Translations under genes and position numbers: made by a program
Notes under the pieces: generated by a model
Told to the model about the DNA's origin: nothing
Databases searched by the model: none
The model's input: only the letters and a program-made list of their open reading frames with translations
Assembly: GCA_021323265.1 (NCBI GenBank)
Contig: JAJTCO010000005.1
Span: forward strand, 1-64,000
Reading direction: 5' to 3'
Length of the DNA stretch: 64,000 nucleotides
From: Pseudoduganella sp.
Lineage (GTDB): Bacteria; Pseudomonadota; Gammaproteobacteria; Burkholderiales; Burkholderiaceae_D
In this document: one piece after another, positions 56,154 through 64,000 of the stretch
Position numbering within the stretch: the stretch's first letter is position 1
Layout: each line of letters begins with the position of its first letter

Positions 56154-57431
56154 ACGTTCCAGCGGCGTCAGCGCCGTCGTGCGGTCGACGTGGATCAGGG
56201 CGTCGAACTGGCGTTCCGGGTCGGCATGGAAGTAGTGGCTCATGCGCTCCGTTTCCGGCCGGTAGATGACGCCGATGGCGCGCTCCAGCAGGCGCCCGTC
56301 CACCCGCGCCAGCGCGCTGTCGTGCCCGCGCAATGGCAGCAGGAAGGCTGGCATGCCCACCTGGTGCAGCAGGTACTCCACGCTGTCGGGCCGCGACTGC
56401 ACGATCGGCTTCAGTTCCGCCGGCCCGTCCCACTCGCTGGCTGCCGTCACGCTGCCCGCGTGCGTGGTGAAGCCGAGCAGGAAGCTCTCGCCGGGGCGGT
56501 AGCGCTCGCGCACCAGCTGGCCCAGGTTCAGCTGGCCGTGGGCACCCATCTCGGTGGCGCGCGCGTCGCCCAGGTGCGAGTTGTGCGCCCACACCACGAT
56601 GCGCGCGGGACGCCCGGTGCTTTGCCCGATATGTTCGCGCAGCGCCTGCAGCGTCTCCGCCATGTGCGAATCGCGCACGTTCCATGATTCGTCACGGCCC
56701 TTGAACATGGCGCGGTAATACACTTCCGCATTGCGCGTGACGCGCGCATTTTGCTGCGCGTAGAAGAACTCGTCCGGCACCATGCCGGTGCGCAGGAGTT
56801 CGCTGGCCTTGCGGTTCATCTCCACCAGCTGGCGCAGCACTTCCTCCTCGCAGTGCGGCTTCATGCCGAAACTGATGGCGTAGCCATAGCGCTGCGGGTC
56901 CTGCGCGAAGTGGTCGATGCAGCTGTAGCGCTCGCGCGCGCGGGCCGCCGCTTCCGGGTCGGCCTGGTCCAGGTAGGCGATCACCGCATGCATCGACTGC
57001 TCCAGGCTGTACAGGTCCAGGCCGTAGAAGCCGCAGCGGCGCGCCGGACTGGCCACGTGCTGGTTGTGCACGCGCAGCCAGCTCACCAAGTCCACGATTT
57101 CGTGGTTGCGCCACATCCATTGCGGAAAGCGCTTGAAGCCGGACAATGCCTGGTCCGCGCTCATGTCGTCGCCCATGTGCTGCACGTAGCGGCTCACGCG
57201 CAGGGCGTCCGGCCAGTCGGCTTCGACGGCGATGGCGTCGAAGCCCTTGTCGACGATCAGCCGCTTGCTGATCGCGGCGCGCAGGCGGTAGAACTCGCGC
57301 GTCCCATGCGTGGCCTCGCCCAGCAGCACGATGGACGCGCTGCCGATGCAGTCCAGCAGGAAGTCGAAATCCTCCGCAGTTTCCAGTGGCCGCGCTTCGC
57401 GCTGCAGCGCGGCGATCAATGACTTGTCCAT
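56100..57431 (-). CDS. Erythromycin esterase-like family protein
   Basis: A 443-residue protein of the EreA/EreB-like fold. The metal/active-site histidine is in GEATHGTREFYRLR, the acidic residue is in VEADWPDALRV, and further family motifs are VVWAHNSHLGDA and LLGFTTHAGSVTA. True macrolide esterases form a small part of this family; most members, probably including this one, have unknown substrates. I chose ATG 57431 over a TTG at 57440. The 3' end overlaps the DUF1294 gene by 54 bp. It is divergent from the EamA gene. Confidence 0.88.
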   Translation of the reverse strand: MDKSLIAALQREARPLETAEDFDFLLDCIGSASIVLLGEATHGTREFYRLRAAISKRLIVDKGFDAIAVEADWPDALRVSRYVQHMGDDMSADQALSGFKRFPQWMWRNHEIVDLVSWLRVHNQHVASPARRCGFYGLDLYSLEQSMHAVIAYLDQADPEAAARARERYSCIDHFAQDPQRYGYAISFGMKPHCEEEVLRQLVEMNRKASELLRTGMVPDEFFYAQQNARVTRNAEVYYRAMFKGRDESWNVRDSHMAETLQALREHIGQSTGRPARIVVWAHNSHLGDARATEMGAHGQLNLGQLVRERYRPGESFLLGFTTHAGSVTAASEWDGPAELKPIVQSRPDSVEYLLHQVGMPAFLLPLRGHDSALARVDGRLLERAIGVIYRPETERMSHYFHADPERQFDALIHVDRTTALTPLERSAPWHHDEPAETYPSGL

Positions 57432-57491
57432 GTCAGGCAAGATATCGCAAGCTGTGCGACACTGTCGCAGGTTTAAAAGGGGAAATATTGC

Positions 57492-58445
57492 ATGTGGACT
57501 GGTGTCATTTGCGGCCTGCTGGCCGGCGCCTTATGGGGCATGGTGTTCATCGCACCGGAACTGCTGGCGGCCTTCTCGCCACTGGAAATGGCGCTCGGCC
57601 GCTACACCGCCTATGGCGCCATCGCCCTGGTACTGATGGCGCCGCGCCTGGGCAACCTGCTGGGGCGGCTGGAGCGCAGCGATTATTTTGCCCTGGTGCG
57701 GCATGCGCTGGCGGGCAACCTGGTGTACTACATGTTCCTCGCCATGGGCGTGAAACTGGCCGGGGTGGCGCCGACGTCCCTGATCATCGGCGTGCTGCCG
57801 ATCGTGGTCACGCTGATGGGCCGTAACGACCACGGCGCCGTGCCGCTGCGCCAGCTGGCCATGCCGCTCCTGGTGACCGTGGCCGGCATCGCCTGCATCA
57901 ACATCGACGTGTTCCAGCACGCCAGCAGCACGGGCACCTCGCTGGCCAACACCGTGCTGGGCGTAGCCTGCGCCACCGGCGCCCTGCTGTGCTGGAGCTG
58001 GTACACGCTGGACAATACACGCTACCTGAAGCGCAACCCGCACTACAGCAGCGCCGAATGGTCGGCCCTGTACGGCCTGGCCACCGGCTTCATTTCCATC
58101 CTGGTCGGCGGCATCGCCTTTGCGTTCTTCCATGCCGACGTCACGGGCGCGGCCGGAGCCGCCAGCGGCCGCGACTGGCCCCTGTTCTGGGTCTGCAATG
58201 GCTTGCTGGCCCTGGGCGCCTCGGTGATCGGCAATCACCTGTGGAACGTCGCCAGCCGCCGCGTACCGGTGACCTTGTCCGGCCAGTTGATCCTGTTCGA
58301 GACCCTGTTCGCGCTGCTGTACGGCTTCATCTACAACCAGCAGTTCCCGCGCCCGCTGGAGATTGCCGCCATCGTGCTGCTGATCGCCGGCGTGACGTGG
58401 TCGATGCACGTGCACGTCCAGGAAGAGGAACTCAGTCCGGCTTGA
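57492..58445 (+). CDS. EamA/DMT-family transporter
   Basis: A 317-residue protein with ten hydrophobic helices and two EamA repeats (GVICGLLAGALWGMVFIAPELL at the start; NGLLALGASVIGNHLWNVASRRVPVTLSGQ in the second half). A metabolite exporter is likely, substrate unknown. GGGGA lies 9 nt before the ATG. The 3' end overlaps the convergent PaiB-like gene by 14 bp. It is not close to the EamA protein at 49812-50654, although both share the family. Confidence 0.88.
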   Translation: MWTGVICGLLAGALWGMVFIAPELLAAFSPLEMALGRYTAYGAIALVLMAPRLGNLLGRLERSDYFALVRHALAGNLVYYMFLAMGVKLAGVAPTSLIIGVLPIVVTLMGRNDHGAVPLRQLAMPLLVTVAGIACINIDVFQHASSTGTSLANTVLGVACATGALLCWSWYTLDNTRYLKRNPHYSSAEWSALYGLATGFISILVGGIAFAFFHADVTGAAGAASGRDWPLFWVCNGLLALGASVIGNHLWNVASRRVPVTLSGQLILFETLFALLYGFIYNQQFPRPLEIAAIVLLIAGVTWSMHVHVQEEELSPA

Positions 58446-59079
58446 CCTGCGGTGCGCGCTCGGCCACCAGCGCCGCCATGTCCAGCGCGCCCACGCTGCG
58501 CAGGCCGGCCACGACACCGGCCGCGTCGGCCGGACTGCGGTTCTGGCTCACCTTCCACTTGCCCGCGATCGATGCAATCGGCAGTTCGATGCCGACGATC
58601 GCCTGCAGCAAGCCATCGATGTAACCCGGCGGCGCATCGTCCAGGCGCCACGGTTGCGGCATGGCGCCCTCCTGCATCGCCGACAGGTCGGCCAGCTGGC
58701 GCCGCAGCCACGCCGCATCCTCGACAATGCGCACCGTGCCGCGCACCTGCACCATGGCGTAGTTCCAGGTCGGCACCGCCTTCTGCGTGACGGCCTTGCT
58801 GGCATACCAGCCGGGGCTGACGTACGCTTCCGGTCCCTGGAACACCAGCAGGCATGGCGCACCGGCGGCAAGCGCTTGCCAGACCGGGTTGGCGCGCGCG
58901 ACATGGGCACGCAGCACGCCCAATCCCGCCTCGCCCTCGCCGGGATAGAGAGTGAACGGCAGCAGGTCGGCGCTGGGCGCGGCGGCGGAAGAAACGATCA
59001 GCATGCCAAGCGGATGGGCGCGGATCAGCTCATGGTTGACCGCAAGGCGGTCTTCGGCAAAGGAAGTCGGGGTATACAT
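58432..59079 (-). CDS. PaiB-family FMN-binding regulator
   Basis: A 215-residue protein of the PaiB type. The N-terminus (MYTPTSFAEDR) and the flavin-type split barrel (HPLGMLIVSS, FQGPEAYVSPGWYASK, VPTWNYAMVQVRGTVR) match the family, as does the end KWKVSQNRSPADAAGV. Bacillus PaiB was described as a negative regulator of sporulation and protease genes, but in proteobacteria the role is unclear and an enzyme is possible. No DNA-binding domain is visible. Confidence 0.88.
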   Translation of the reverse strand: MYTPTSFAEDRLAVNHELIRAHPLGMLIVSSAAAPSADLLPFTLYPGEGEAGLGVLRAHVARANPVWQALAAGAPCLLVFQGPEAYVSPGWYASKAVTQKAVPTWNYAMVQVRGTVRIVEDAAWLRRQLADLSAMQEGAMPQPWRLDDAPPGYIDGLLQAIVGIELPIASIAGKWKVSQNRSPADAAGVVAGLRSVGALDMAALVAERAPQVKPD

Positions 59080-59127
59080 CGCCCCAGTGTAGCGCCGGGC
59101 GCGCAGCGCACATAGAGCCAGCGATGC

Positions 59128-59742
59128 CTAATTCAGCAAGCCATGCTCGACCATGACATCCTGCACCAGCTCCAGCCGCAGCACCGGACTCTCCTGCGTC
59201 AGCAACAGCTGCTTTTGCGCGAGCGACAAGCGCAGCAGCTCGCACCAGCGGTTGGCCACCCAGCCCGCTTCGGCCAGGCGGTAAGGCGTGCGCATCGGCA
59301 TCTGGTCCGGCGGCACGCCGCGCTCCTGCAAGGTCTGGATCAGGGTACCCAGGCTGTCGGCCACGTCCTGCTGGTCGGATGGGATCGGCACCGCCAGATC
59401 GTCCTCGATGGGTGCCACGTCGGCCATCCACAAGCCATGCCGGAGCTGTTCTGCCGTCACGATGCGAAAGCGCTGGCCGCCCTTGCAGCGCACTTTCAGC
59501 AAGCCCGGCATCAGCGCCGTCCAGGTCTCGATATGGGCCATGGTGCCCACGGCGCACAAGGTCTCGTGCTGGTCCGGCTTGCGCACCTCGTCGCCCTGCA
59601 CCAGGGCCACCACGCCGAAACCCTCCCGATGCTCGATGCAGCGCTTCACCATATCGAGATAGCGCACCTCGAACACCTGCAAGGGCAAGTAACCATCGGG
59701 ATACAGCACGGTTTGCAGCGGGAATAATGGGATCGCGGCCAT
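59128..59742 (-). CDS. Lon N-terminal (substrate-binding) domain protein
   Basis: A 204-residue stand-alone Lon N-domain. It begins IPLFPLQTVLYPDGYLPLQVFEVRY, the usual opening of this domain, and continues with GFGVVALVQG and a helical C-terminal half. There is no ATPase or protease domain. The roles of such proteins are poorly defined. It lies 48 bp upstream of the PaiB-like gene on the same strand. The 170-bp gap at 59743-59912 contains only the terminator of the H-NS gene. Confidence 0.9.
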   Translation of the reverse strand: MAAIPLFPLQTVLYPDGYLPLQVFEVRYLDMVKRCIEHREGFGVVALVQGDEVRKPDQHETLCAVGTMAHIETWTALMPGLLKVRCKGGQRFRIVTAEQLRHGLWMADVAPIEDDLAVPIPSDQQDVADSLGTLIQTLQERGVPPDQMPMRTPYRLAEAGWVANRWCELLRLSLAQKQLLLTQESPVLRLELVQDVMVEHGLLN

Positions 59743-59865
59743 GCTTCATCATCGCACGTTTCGCCATCCAATGCCGCGCTGCGGGACGAAGCGGGCCCGC
59801 TGCCATGGCCGCGGCGCCGGCCCCAAGCCCTTGCATGGCCCCGCTCCGACATAATCGGCCATATA

Positions 59866-59897
59866 AAAAGAAAAAGGGCGGATATTTAATCCGCCCC
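59866..59897 (-). terminator. Rho-independent terminator of the H-NS-family gene
   Basis: On the minus strand GGGCGGAT pairs with ATCCGCCC (59889-59896 with 59876-59883) around a 5-base A/T loop, followed by TTTTTC and more T (59875 downwards). It lies 17 bp after the gene's stop. Confidence 0.88.
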
Positions 59898-59912
59898 GTC
59901 TGCTGCCCCTGA

Positions 59913-60206
59913 TTATTTAATCAGGAAGTCTTCCTTTTTCTTGCCTTCAAGCCATTTTGGCGCACGGCCACGGCCAGTCCACTGGGAACCCGATACCGGG
60001 TCCTGGTATTTCATCGGCACGCGTGCCCGCGGTTTGACCGGCTTATTGCTCTTCGCCGCAGGACCGAGATCGGCCGGGCTCAGGTCATATTCGCGCATGA
60101 TGGACCAAATCTGTTCCTTCGCCTTTTGGACTTCCGCCTTGCGCGCATCGGCCGCCAGGTTTTGCAGCTCAGCAATTTTTGCCTGGTATTCTTGGTAGGT
60201 CGTCAT
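59913..60206 (-). CDS. H-NS-family nucleoid-associated protein
   Basis: A 97-residue protein. The N-terminal half is a coiled-coil oligomerisation region (YQAKIAELQNLAADARKAEVQ). The C-terminal DNA-binding loop contains the family signature SQWTGRGRAPKWLEG. H-NS-like proteins bind A/T-rich DNA and silence horizontally acquired genes. The ATG at 60206 was chosen because the family begins MxxYxEY and AAGAAAG lies just upstream. The 161-bp region upstream is A/T-rich; I could not fix its promoter. A terminator from the downstream-facing receptor gene lies in the same gap. Confidence 0.93.
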   Translation of the reverse strand: MTTYQEYQAKIAELQNLAADARKAEVQKAKEQIWSIMREYDLSPADLGPAAKSNKPVKPRARVPMKYQDPVSGSQWTGRGRAPKWLEGKKKEDFLIK

Positions 60207-60317
60207 CTTTCTTACCCTAAGTGTATGAAAAGTCGATATGTGACAATGTGTGATATTTCTATCCCGCAATGTACCATAGGTGCAAGGATTTTATCCACAT
60301 AATTTAACCACAATAAT

Positions 60318-60354
60318 AAAAAAGCGCCACACATTTGAAGTGTGGCGCTTTTTT
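60318..60354 (-). terminator. Rho-independent terminator of the TonB receptor gene
   Basis: AAAAAAGCGCCACAC (60318-60332) pairs with GTGTGGCGCTTTTTT (60340-60354) around a 7-base loop. A/T runs on both sides could make it work in both directions. It lies 13 bp beyond the receptor stop on the minus strand. Confidence 0.9.
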
Positions 60355-60367
60355 ATTTCATCACTAT

Positions 60368-62443
60368 TTAAAAGCCGGCGCGCAGCTGGATATAGGCCAT
60401 GCGTCCCGCTCCCGGCAAAATGCCGAGGTTGGTATCCGGCGTGCGGCTAAAGTAAGCCTTATTCGACAGGTTATTAACGCCCAGTTGAATCTCGGTACCC
60501 GCGGCACCCGGCACATCCCAGCTCACATTGGCATTCCACAGGCGATAACCTGGAATTACGCCCACCGCCCCGTTGGCCGATTGCGCAACCGTATTCGCCT
60601 CGTCCGAATACTGTTTGGTTTGATGGGTGGTGTGCAGGTCCACGCTCCACGCCCCGCGCTGGAATTTCAGGCCCTGGGTGTCGACGTTGCGCGAATAGAA
60701 TGGCACGTCGTTGCCCGCGTGCGCGCCCTGGCGCAATTGCGCCCGGGTATACGCCCAGGTGGCGTAGGCGCTCAGGCCGGACAGCCTGCCGGCACGGTCG
60801 AAGGCATACTCGGCGCGGGTTTCCAGGCCGCGATGCTGGCTCTTGCCCAGGTTCTTATAAAACACTGGCGCAGTATTGACGAACACGATCTGGTTCGAGA
60901 AATCCATGTTGAACAGCGTCGCCTCCAGTTGCCATTGCCGGCCACTGAAGCGCGCACCCAGTTCCTGGGTCCTGGCGCTTTCCGGCTTCAGCGCATCGGC
61001 CGAGTCCTGCAGGTTCAACTGCAGGTGCTGGATGCTGCCGAAAGAGCTGTTGTAGTTGCCGTACAGGGTCAGTTCCTTGCTGGCCAGGTAAGAGACATTG
61101 AGCGAAGGCAGCGCCTTGTTGTTCCGGATCTCTTCGCTAAACGCCACCAGCTTGTTCTCGCGGCCCATCTCGATGCGCTCGAAACGCACGCCTGGCGTCA
61201 CGCGCCACTGGCCGTAGGCGATCTGGTCGTCCACGTAGAAGGAATGCGCGTCGGTGCTGTTCTCCGAGCGGCGCGACACGGTCGGCTTGGTTTCGCCCAC
61301 CCTGATATTGATTGCCTGTTCGTCCGCGCGTTCGCGCAGGAAGCGGTAGCCGGCGGTAACGTCGTGGCGCACCGCCCCCCAGTTCAAGCGCTGGGTGAAG
61401 CGCGGCTCGATGCCGGACACCTGGTAATTGCGCGGCTGGCGGCCGATCATGGTCGCACCGCTATCCTGGGCGTTGGCCAGGATGCTCGCGCGTTCGCTGT
61501 CGTTGAAGAAGGCGCGCACCTCGAATTCCTGGGTGGCCGACAAGGTATTCAGATAGCCGATATCGAAGCCCAGGCGCTTGCCGCTCCACTCGTCGATGTT
61601 GCGGAACGATGCACGCGGATCGGCCGCATACTGGGCCGCCGTCAGACCGCCCGGCAGCTCGGACTTGGCATCGTAATACGAAAACTTGGCGTTCACCTCG
61701 GACGCGGCGCTCGGCGCAAAGCGGAACTTGAGGGCAAAGTCGTTGACCGCGTCCTTGCTGTGCTTGCGGTAACCCTGGCCATTGAGACCGGAGTACAGCA
61801 GCGCCATGGCCAGGCCGTCCGCATCGCCGCCGCCCGCGAAGACGCTGGTCTGCACGTTATGGTTGCCGCCGTCGAAGTGGTTGTAGCGTACCGACGCATC
61901 GCCCTTGAATTCGCCCAGCGGAATGGCACGGGTCTTGAAGTTGATGATGCCGCCCACGTTCTGAGGGCCATAGCGCACCGCACCGCCGCCACGCACCACG
62001 TCAATCGATTCGATATTGGCCAGGGACACCGGCGCGAAGGACAGCTGCGGCTGGCCATAGGGCGCCACCGACAGCGGAATGCCATCGAGCAGGATGGTCG
62101 AACGCGGCGAGTAGCGGCCATCCAGGCCACGCACGCCGATGTTCAGCGAAATGGCGTTGCCGCCGCTGGACGAGTTGTCGCTGATCTGCACACCCGGCAC
62201 GGAACGCAGCACGTCACTGATGCTGACGGCGCCCGAGTCCTGGATATCTTCGCGCTTGACCACATTGCGCGCACCGCCGAAATTCTTCACGCTTTTCTGG
62301 CCGGAGCCGAGCCAGTTGCCAAGCACCTGCACGGTCTCGAGCTGCTGTTCATCCGCTGCGCCGGCTTGCGCAAAAGCGGCGCCCGACACCAGGGCCAGGC
62401 AGGCAGCAGCAATCGCGCTGCGCTGGAAATTCTTGTTGTTCAT
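60368..62443 (-). CDS. TonB-dependent siderophore-type receptor
   Basis: A 691-residue outer-membrane receptor. Signal peptide SAIAAACLALVSGAAFAQ, a TonB box-like segment (LETVQVLG), and a plug with VVKREDIQDSGAVSISDVLRS, GVRGLDGRYSPRSTILLDG, VDVVRGGGAVRYGPQNVGGIINF. The barrel ends in YIQLRAGF. The plug pattern resembles FecA-type ferric-citrate/siderophore receptors; the ligand is not proven. No Fur box was found in the 36-bp gap to the upstream receptor gene, with which it is probably co-transcribed. Confidence 0.92.
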   Translation of the reverse strand: MNNKNFQRSAIAAACLALVSGAAFAQAGAADEQQLETVQVLGNWLGSGQKSVKNFGGARNVVKREDIQDSGAVSISDVLRSVPGVQISDNSSSGGNAISLNIGVRGLDGRYSPRSTILLDGIPLSVAPYGQPQLSFAPVSLANIESIDVVRGGGAVRYGPQNVGGIINFKTRAIPLGEFKGDASVRYNHFDGGNHNVQTSVFAGGGDADGLAMALLYSGLNGQGYRKHSKDAVNDFALKFRFAPSAASEVNAKFSYYDAKSELPGGLTAAQYAADPRASFRNIDEWSGKRLGFDIGYLNTLSATQEFEVRAFFNDSERASILANAQDSGATMIGRQPRNYQVSGIEPRFTQRLNWGAVRHDVTAGYRFLRERADEQAINIRVGETKPTVSRRSENSTDAHSFYVDDQIAYGQWRVTPGVRFERIEMGRENKLVAFSEEIRNNKALPSLNVSYLASKELTLYGNYNSSFGSIQHLQLNLQDSADALKPESARTQELGARFSGRQWQLEATLFNMDFSNQIVFVNTAPVFYKNLGKSQHRGLETRAEYAFDRAGRLSGLSAYATWAYTRAQLRQGAHAGNDVPFYSRNVDTQGLKFQRGAWSVDLHTTHQTKQYSDEANTVAQSANGAVGVIPGYRLWNANVSWDVPGAAGTEIQLGVNNLSNKAYFSRTPDTNLGILPGAGRMAYIQLRAGF

Positions 62444-62479
62444 TGAATGCCTCGTGTGACTAAGAGGCAGGATTCTAGC

Positions 62480-64000
62480 TTAGAAGCGCATCTCAAGTTG
62501 TAAGCGAATATTACGCACCCCGGGCGTGGTCGAGGCCGACGACAGCAGCCCTTTCCCGGTCAGAAAAGTGGAGCGCGACTGGAAGTCCTGCGCCAGCAAA
62601 TTCCAGGCCGACAGGCGCAACTGGGTCTTCGGATCGAGCTTCCACGCCAGATAGGCATCGAGCTGGCGCGACGGGGTCGACCAGCCGTACTGGTACGCGC
62701 CCACACGCACCAGGCCATTGGCGCGGAAATTGAAGCTGCCGCCCAGCGACCACAGGCCATCCGCCGTCTTGTAGTCCAGGCCGAGGATGGCGCTGAACGG
62801 CACCTGCTGATCGAGCCGGTTGTCCGGACCCGGCACCGAATCGACGCGCGACCAGTTGCGGCTGGCGCTCGCGCGCACATCGAGCGCTGGCGCGTTGTCC
62901 ATCACTGCCTTCAACGGGAACTTGAGTTCCAGATCCAGGCTGCGCACATCCGCACGGCCCGTGTTCAGCATGGTCGATACCCACTTCCCGCCCGCATCCA
63001 GCACCACATCGCGGCGCGTGAAATTGTTGATGCGGCGCGCGGCGGCCGCCACGCTGAACAGCGCACCCTCGGCCCAGTAATGCTCATACGACGCGTCGAT
63101 ACCCGTCGCCAGCTCCGGCTTCAGGTTCGGATTACCGACCCAGTCCGGTTCGATCTGGCTGTTGTTGGTCGCCGTGAAGCGGCGGCCGGACAAGGCATAC
63201 GCCGCGGGCGCCTTGTAGGTACGCGTCAACGCAGCGCGCAGCTGGTCCTTGCCGTTCGGCAGCTTATACAAGGTCTGCGCCAGCGGGCTCCACACGCTGC
63301 TGCGATTGCGCACCGGAGCGAAGCCATCGCCGGAGCTGCGCGTTTCCAGGCCCTCCCAGCGCAGCCCCAGGTACAGCGACCACGACTTGCTCACGCTCCA
63401 TTCATCCTGGGCATAGACGGCGCCGCGCCGCAGTGCCGCCCGATAGCCTTCGTCCGCGTCATCCGGCGCGCCAGTGGCGACGATGATGTCGCGCTGGTTG
63501 CGCCAATCGTCACGGTCCGTAAAGCCCACATCCCAGCCCATCGCCAGCGCATGATCCGCCCCCAGCGGCGCGGAATACTTGCCCGTGCTGCTCACGCCCC
63601 ACTCGCTCACGCCACTGAACACATCGTGCTGCAGGCTGCGCGCGCCCTGATGCGCGTCCGCCTCACGCCATTGGCCGTTGGAACGCAGGCGATGGCCACC
63701 GATCTTGGCATCGAGCTTGGCGCCTTCACCGAACTTGTGCACCCAATTCAGGTCCGAGCGAGCGAACTCGCTTTTGTTGGCATTGACGACGTGCACGGCT
63801 TCGTAGAATGGCGCCTCCCCGACGGCCACATGGAAGCCGCGATCGATGGTGCTCTTGAAGACATTGCGATTGATGAAGGACTGCGAGGTCAGCGTATCGC
63901 CATTTGCCAGGTTCCAGTTCAAGCGCGGCGCCAACTCCAGGCCACGTGCATGGCCGCGGTCATGCACCAGCAAGCGGCGCTCCATCTGCGGCCTGCCGGC
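62480..64000 (-). CDS. TonB-dependent receptor, 5' end beyond the window
   Basis: The frame is open to base 64000, so only the barrel part (about 506 residues) is visible and the signal, TonB box and plug are missing. Beta-strand repeats, alternating aromatic residues and the C-terminal IRLQLEMRF, ending in Phe, mark a TonB receptor barrel. Conserved barrel segments include PVRNRSSVWSPLAQTLYK and LDAYLAWKLDPKTQLRLSAWN. It is transcribed towards the 60368-62443 receptor gene (36 bp away), and the two may take up related ligands. The ligand is unknown. Confidence 0.85.
   Translation of the reverse strand, partial: AGRPQMERRLLVHDRGHARGLELAPRLNWNLANGDTLTSQSFINRNVFKSTIDRGFHVAVGEAPFYEAVHVVNANKSEFARSDLNWVHKFGEGAKLDAKIGGHRLRSNGQWREADAHQGARSLQHDVFSGVSEWGVSSTGKYSAPLGADHALAMGWDVGFTDRDDWRNQRDIIVATGAPDDADEGYRAALRRGAVYAQDEWSVSKSWSLYLGLRWEGLETRSSGDGFAPVRNRSSVWSPLAQTLYKLPNGKDQLRAALTRTYKAPAAYALSGRRFTATNNSQIEPDWVGNPNLKPELATGIDASYEHYWAEGALFSVAAAARRINNFTRRDVVLDAGGKWVSTMLNTGRADVRSLDLELKFPLKAVMDNAPALDVRASASRNWSRVDSVPGPDNRLDQQVPFSAILGLDYKTADGLWSLGGSFNFRANGLVRVGAYQYGWSTPSRQLDAYLAWKLDPKTQLRLSAWNLLAQDFQSRSTFLTGKGLLSSASTTPGVRNIRLQLEMRF

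Noticed and set aside
56100..57431. Calling the esterase-like gene a macrolide resistance determinant
   Set aside because: Only a minority of the family hydrolyses erythromycin, and no resistance context is present.
60335..62446. 703-codon plus-strand open frame opposite a TonB receptor
   Set aside because: Codon-bias shadow; the receptor on the minus strand is complete.

Overview
The window is high-GC, densely coded chromosomal DNA from a betaproteobacterium, most likely an Oxalobacteraceae member such as Massilia or Duganella. The pointers are H-NS-type DNA-binding protein, a PEP-CTERM protein, several TonB receptors, YXWGXW-type proteins and strong third-position GC. The genus is an inference from gene content. 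I see no rRNA, CRISPR array, insertion sequence or integrase. No gene-free gap exceeds about 230 bp.

Layout. 1-2174: reverse transsulfuration pair (cystathionine beta-synthase, cut by the window edge, and cystathionine gamma-lyase). 2155-7925: an uncharacterised zinc-ribbon/membrane gene pair, a penicillin-amidase-type acylase and a ParB-like protein. 8051-8137: tRNA-Leu(UAA). 8182-9658: a lipoprotein and a PEP-CTERM protein. 9655-17808 (minus): probable metal-handling operon with two TonB receptors (one a deletion/frameshift pseudogene), a Cys/His/Met-rich exported protein, a TolC-type lipoprotein, a multicopper oxidase and a ClC channel. 17958-20924: sulfur-dioxygenase-like hydrolase, M28 peptidase, glycine-zipper protein.

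20958-41421 is the most unusual part. A plus-strand operon (Ser/Thr kinase, FtsW/RodA-type SEDS polymerase, FHA-like protein, SH3-like membrane protein, FHA protein) faces a seven-gene minus-strand operon (penicillin-binding transpeptidase, HTH protein, two small unknowns, a Lon-S16-like protein with an apparent Ser-Lys dyad, an SPFH/zinc-ribbon coiled-coil protein, and a SHOCT-kinase-FGE fusion). The parts list resembles the actinobacterial fhaA-fhaB-pstP-rodA-pbpA-pknA-pknB operon, but has no visible phosphatase and carries extra SPFH and protease-like genes. I infer a phospho-signalling-controlled, dedicated cell-wall synthase. Pirin and OsmC genes lie between the two operons.

41581-50654: small exported proteins, an S9 peptidase, an RNase H-like protein, an MCP/CheW pair, and a translationally linked chain HD hydrolase - MFS - solute-binding protein - EamA. 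50657-52208: a retron-like reverse transcriptase preceded by a promoter and a structured RNA with a1/a2-like complementary ends. 52205-54592: CocE-type hydrolase and a second YXWGXW-type protein. 54664-55839: trpS behind a leader peptide with tandem Trp codons and an attenuator hairpin. 55839-59742: DUF1294, erythromycin-esterase-like, EamA, PaiB-like and Lon-N-domain proteins. 59913-64000: H-NS-family protein and two TonB receptors, the last cut by the window edge.
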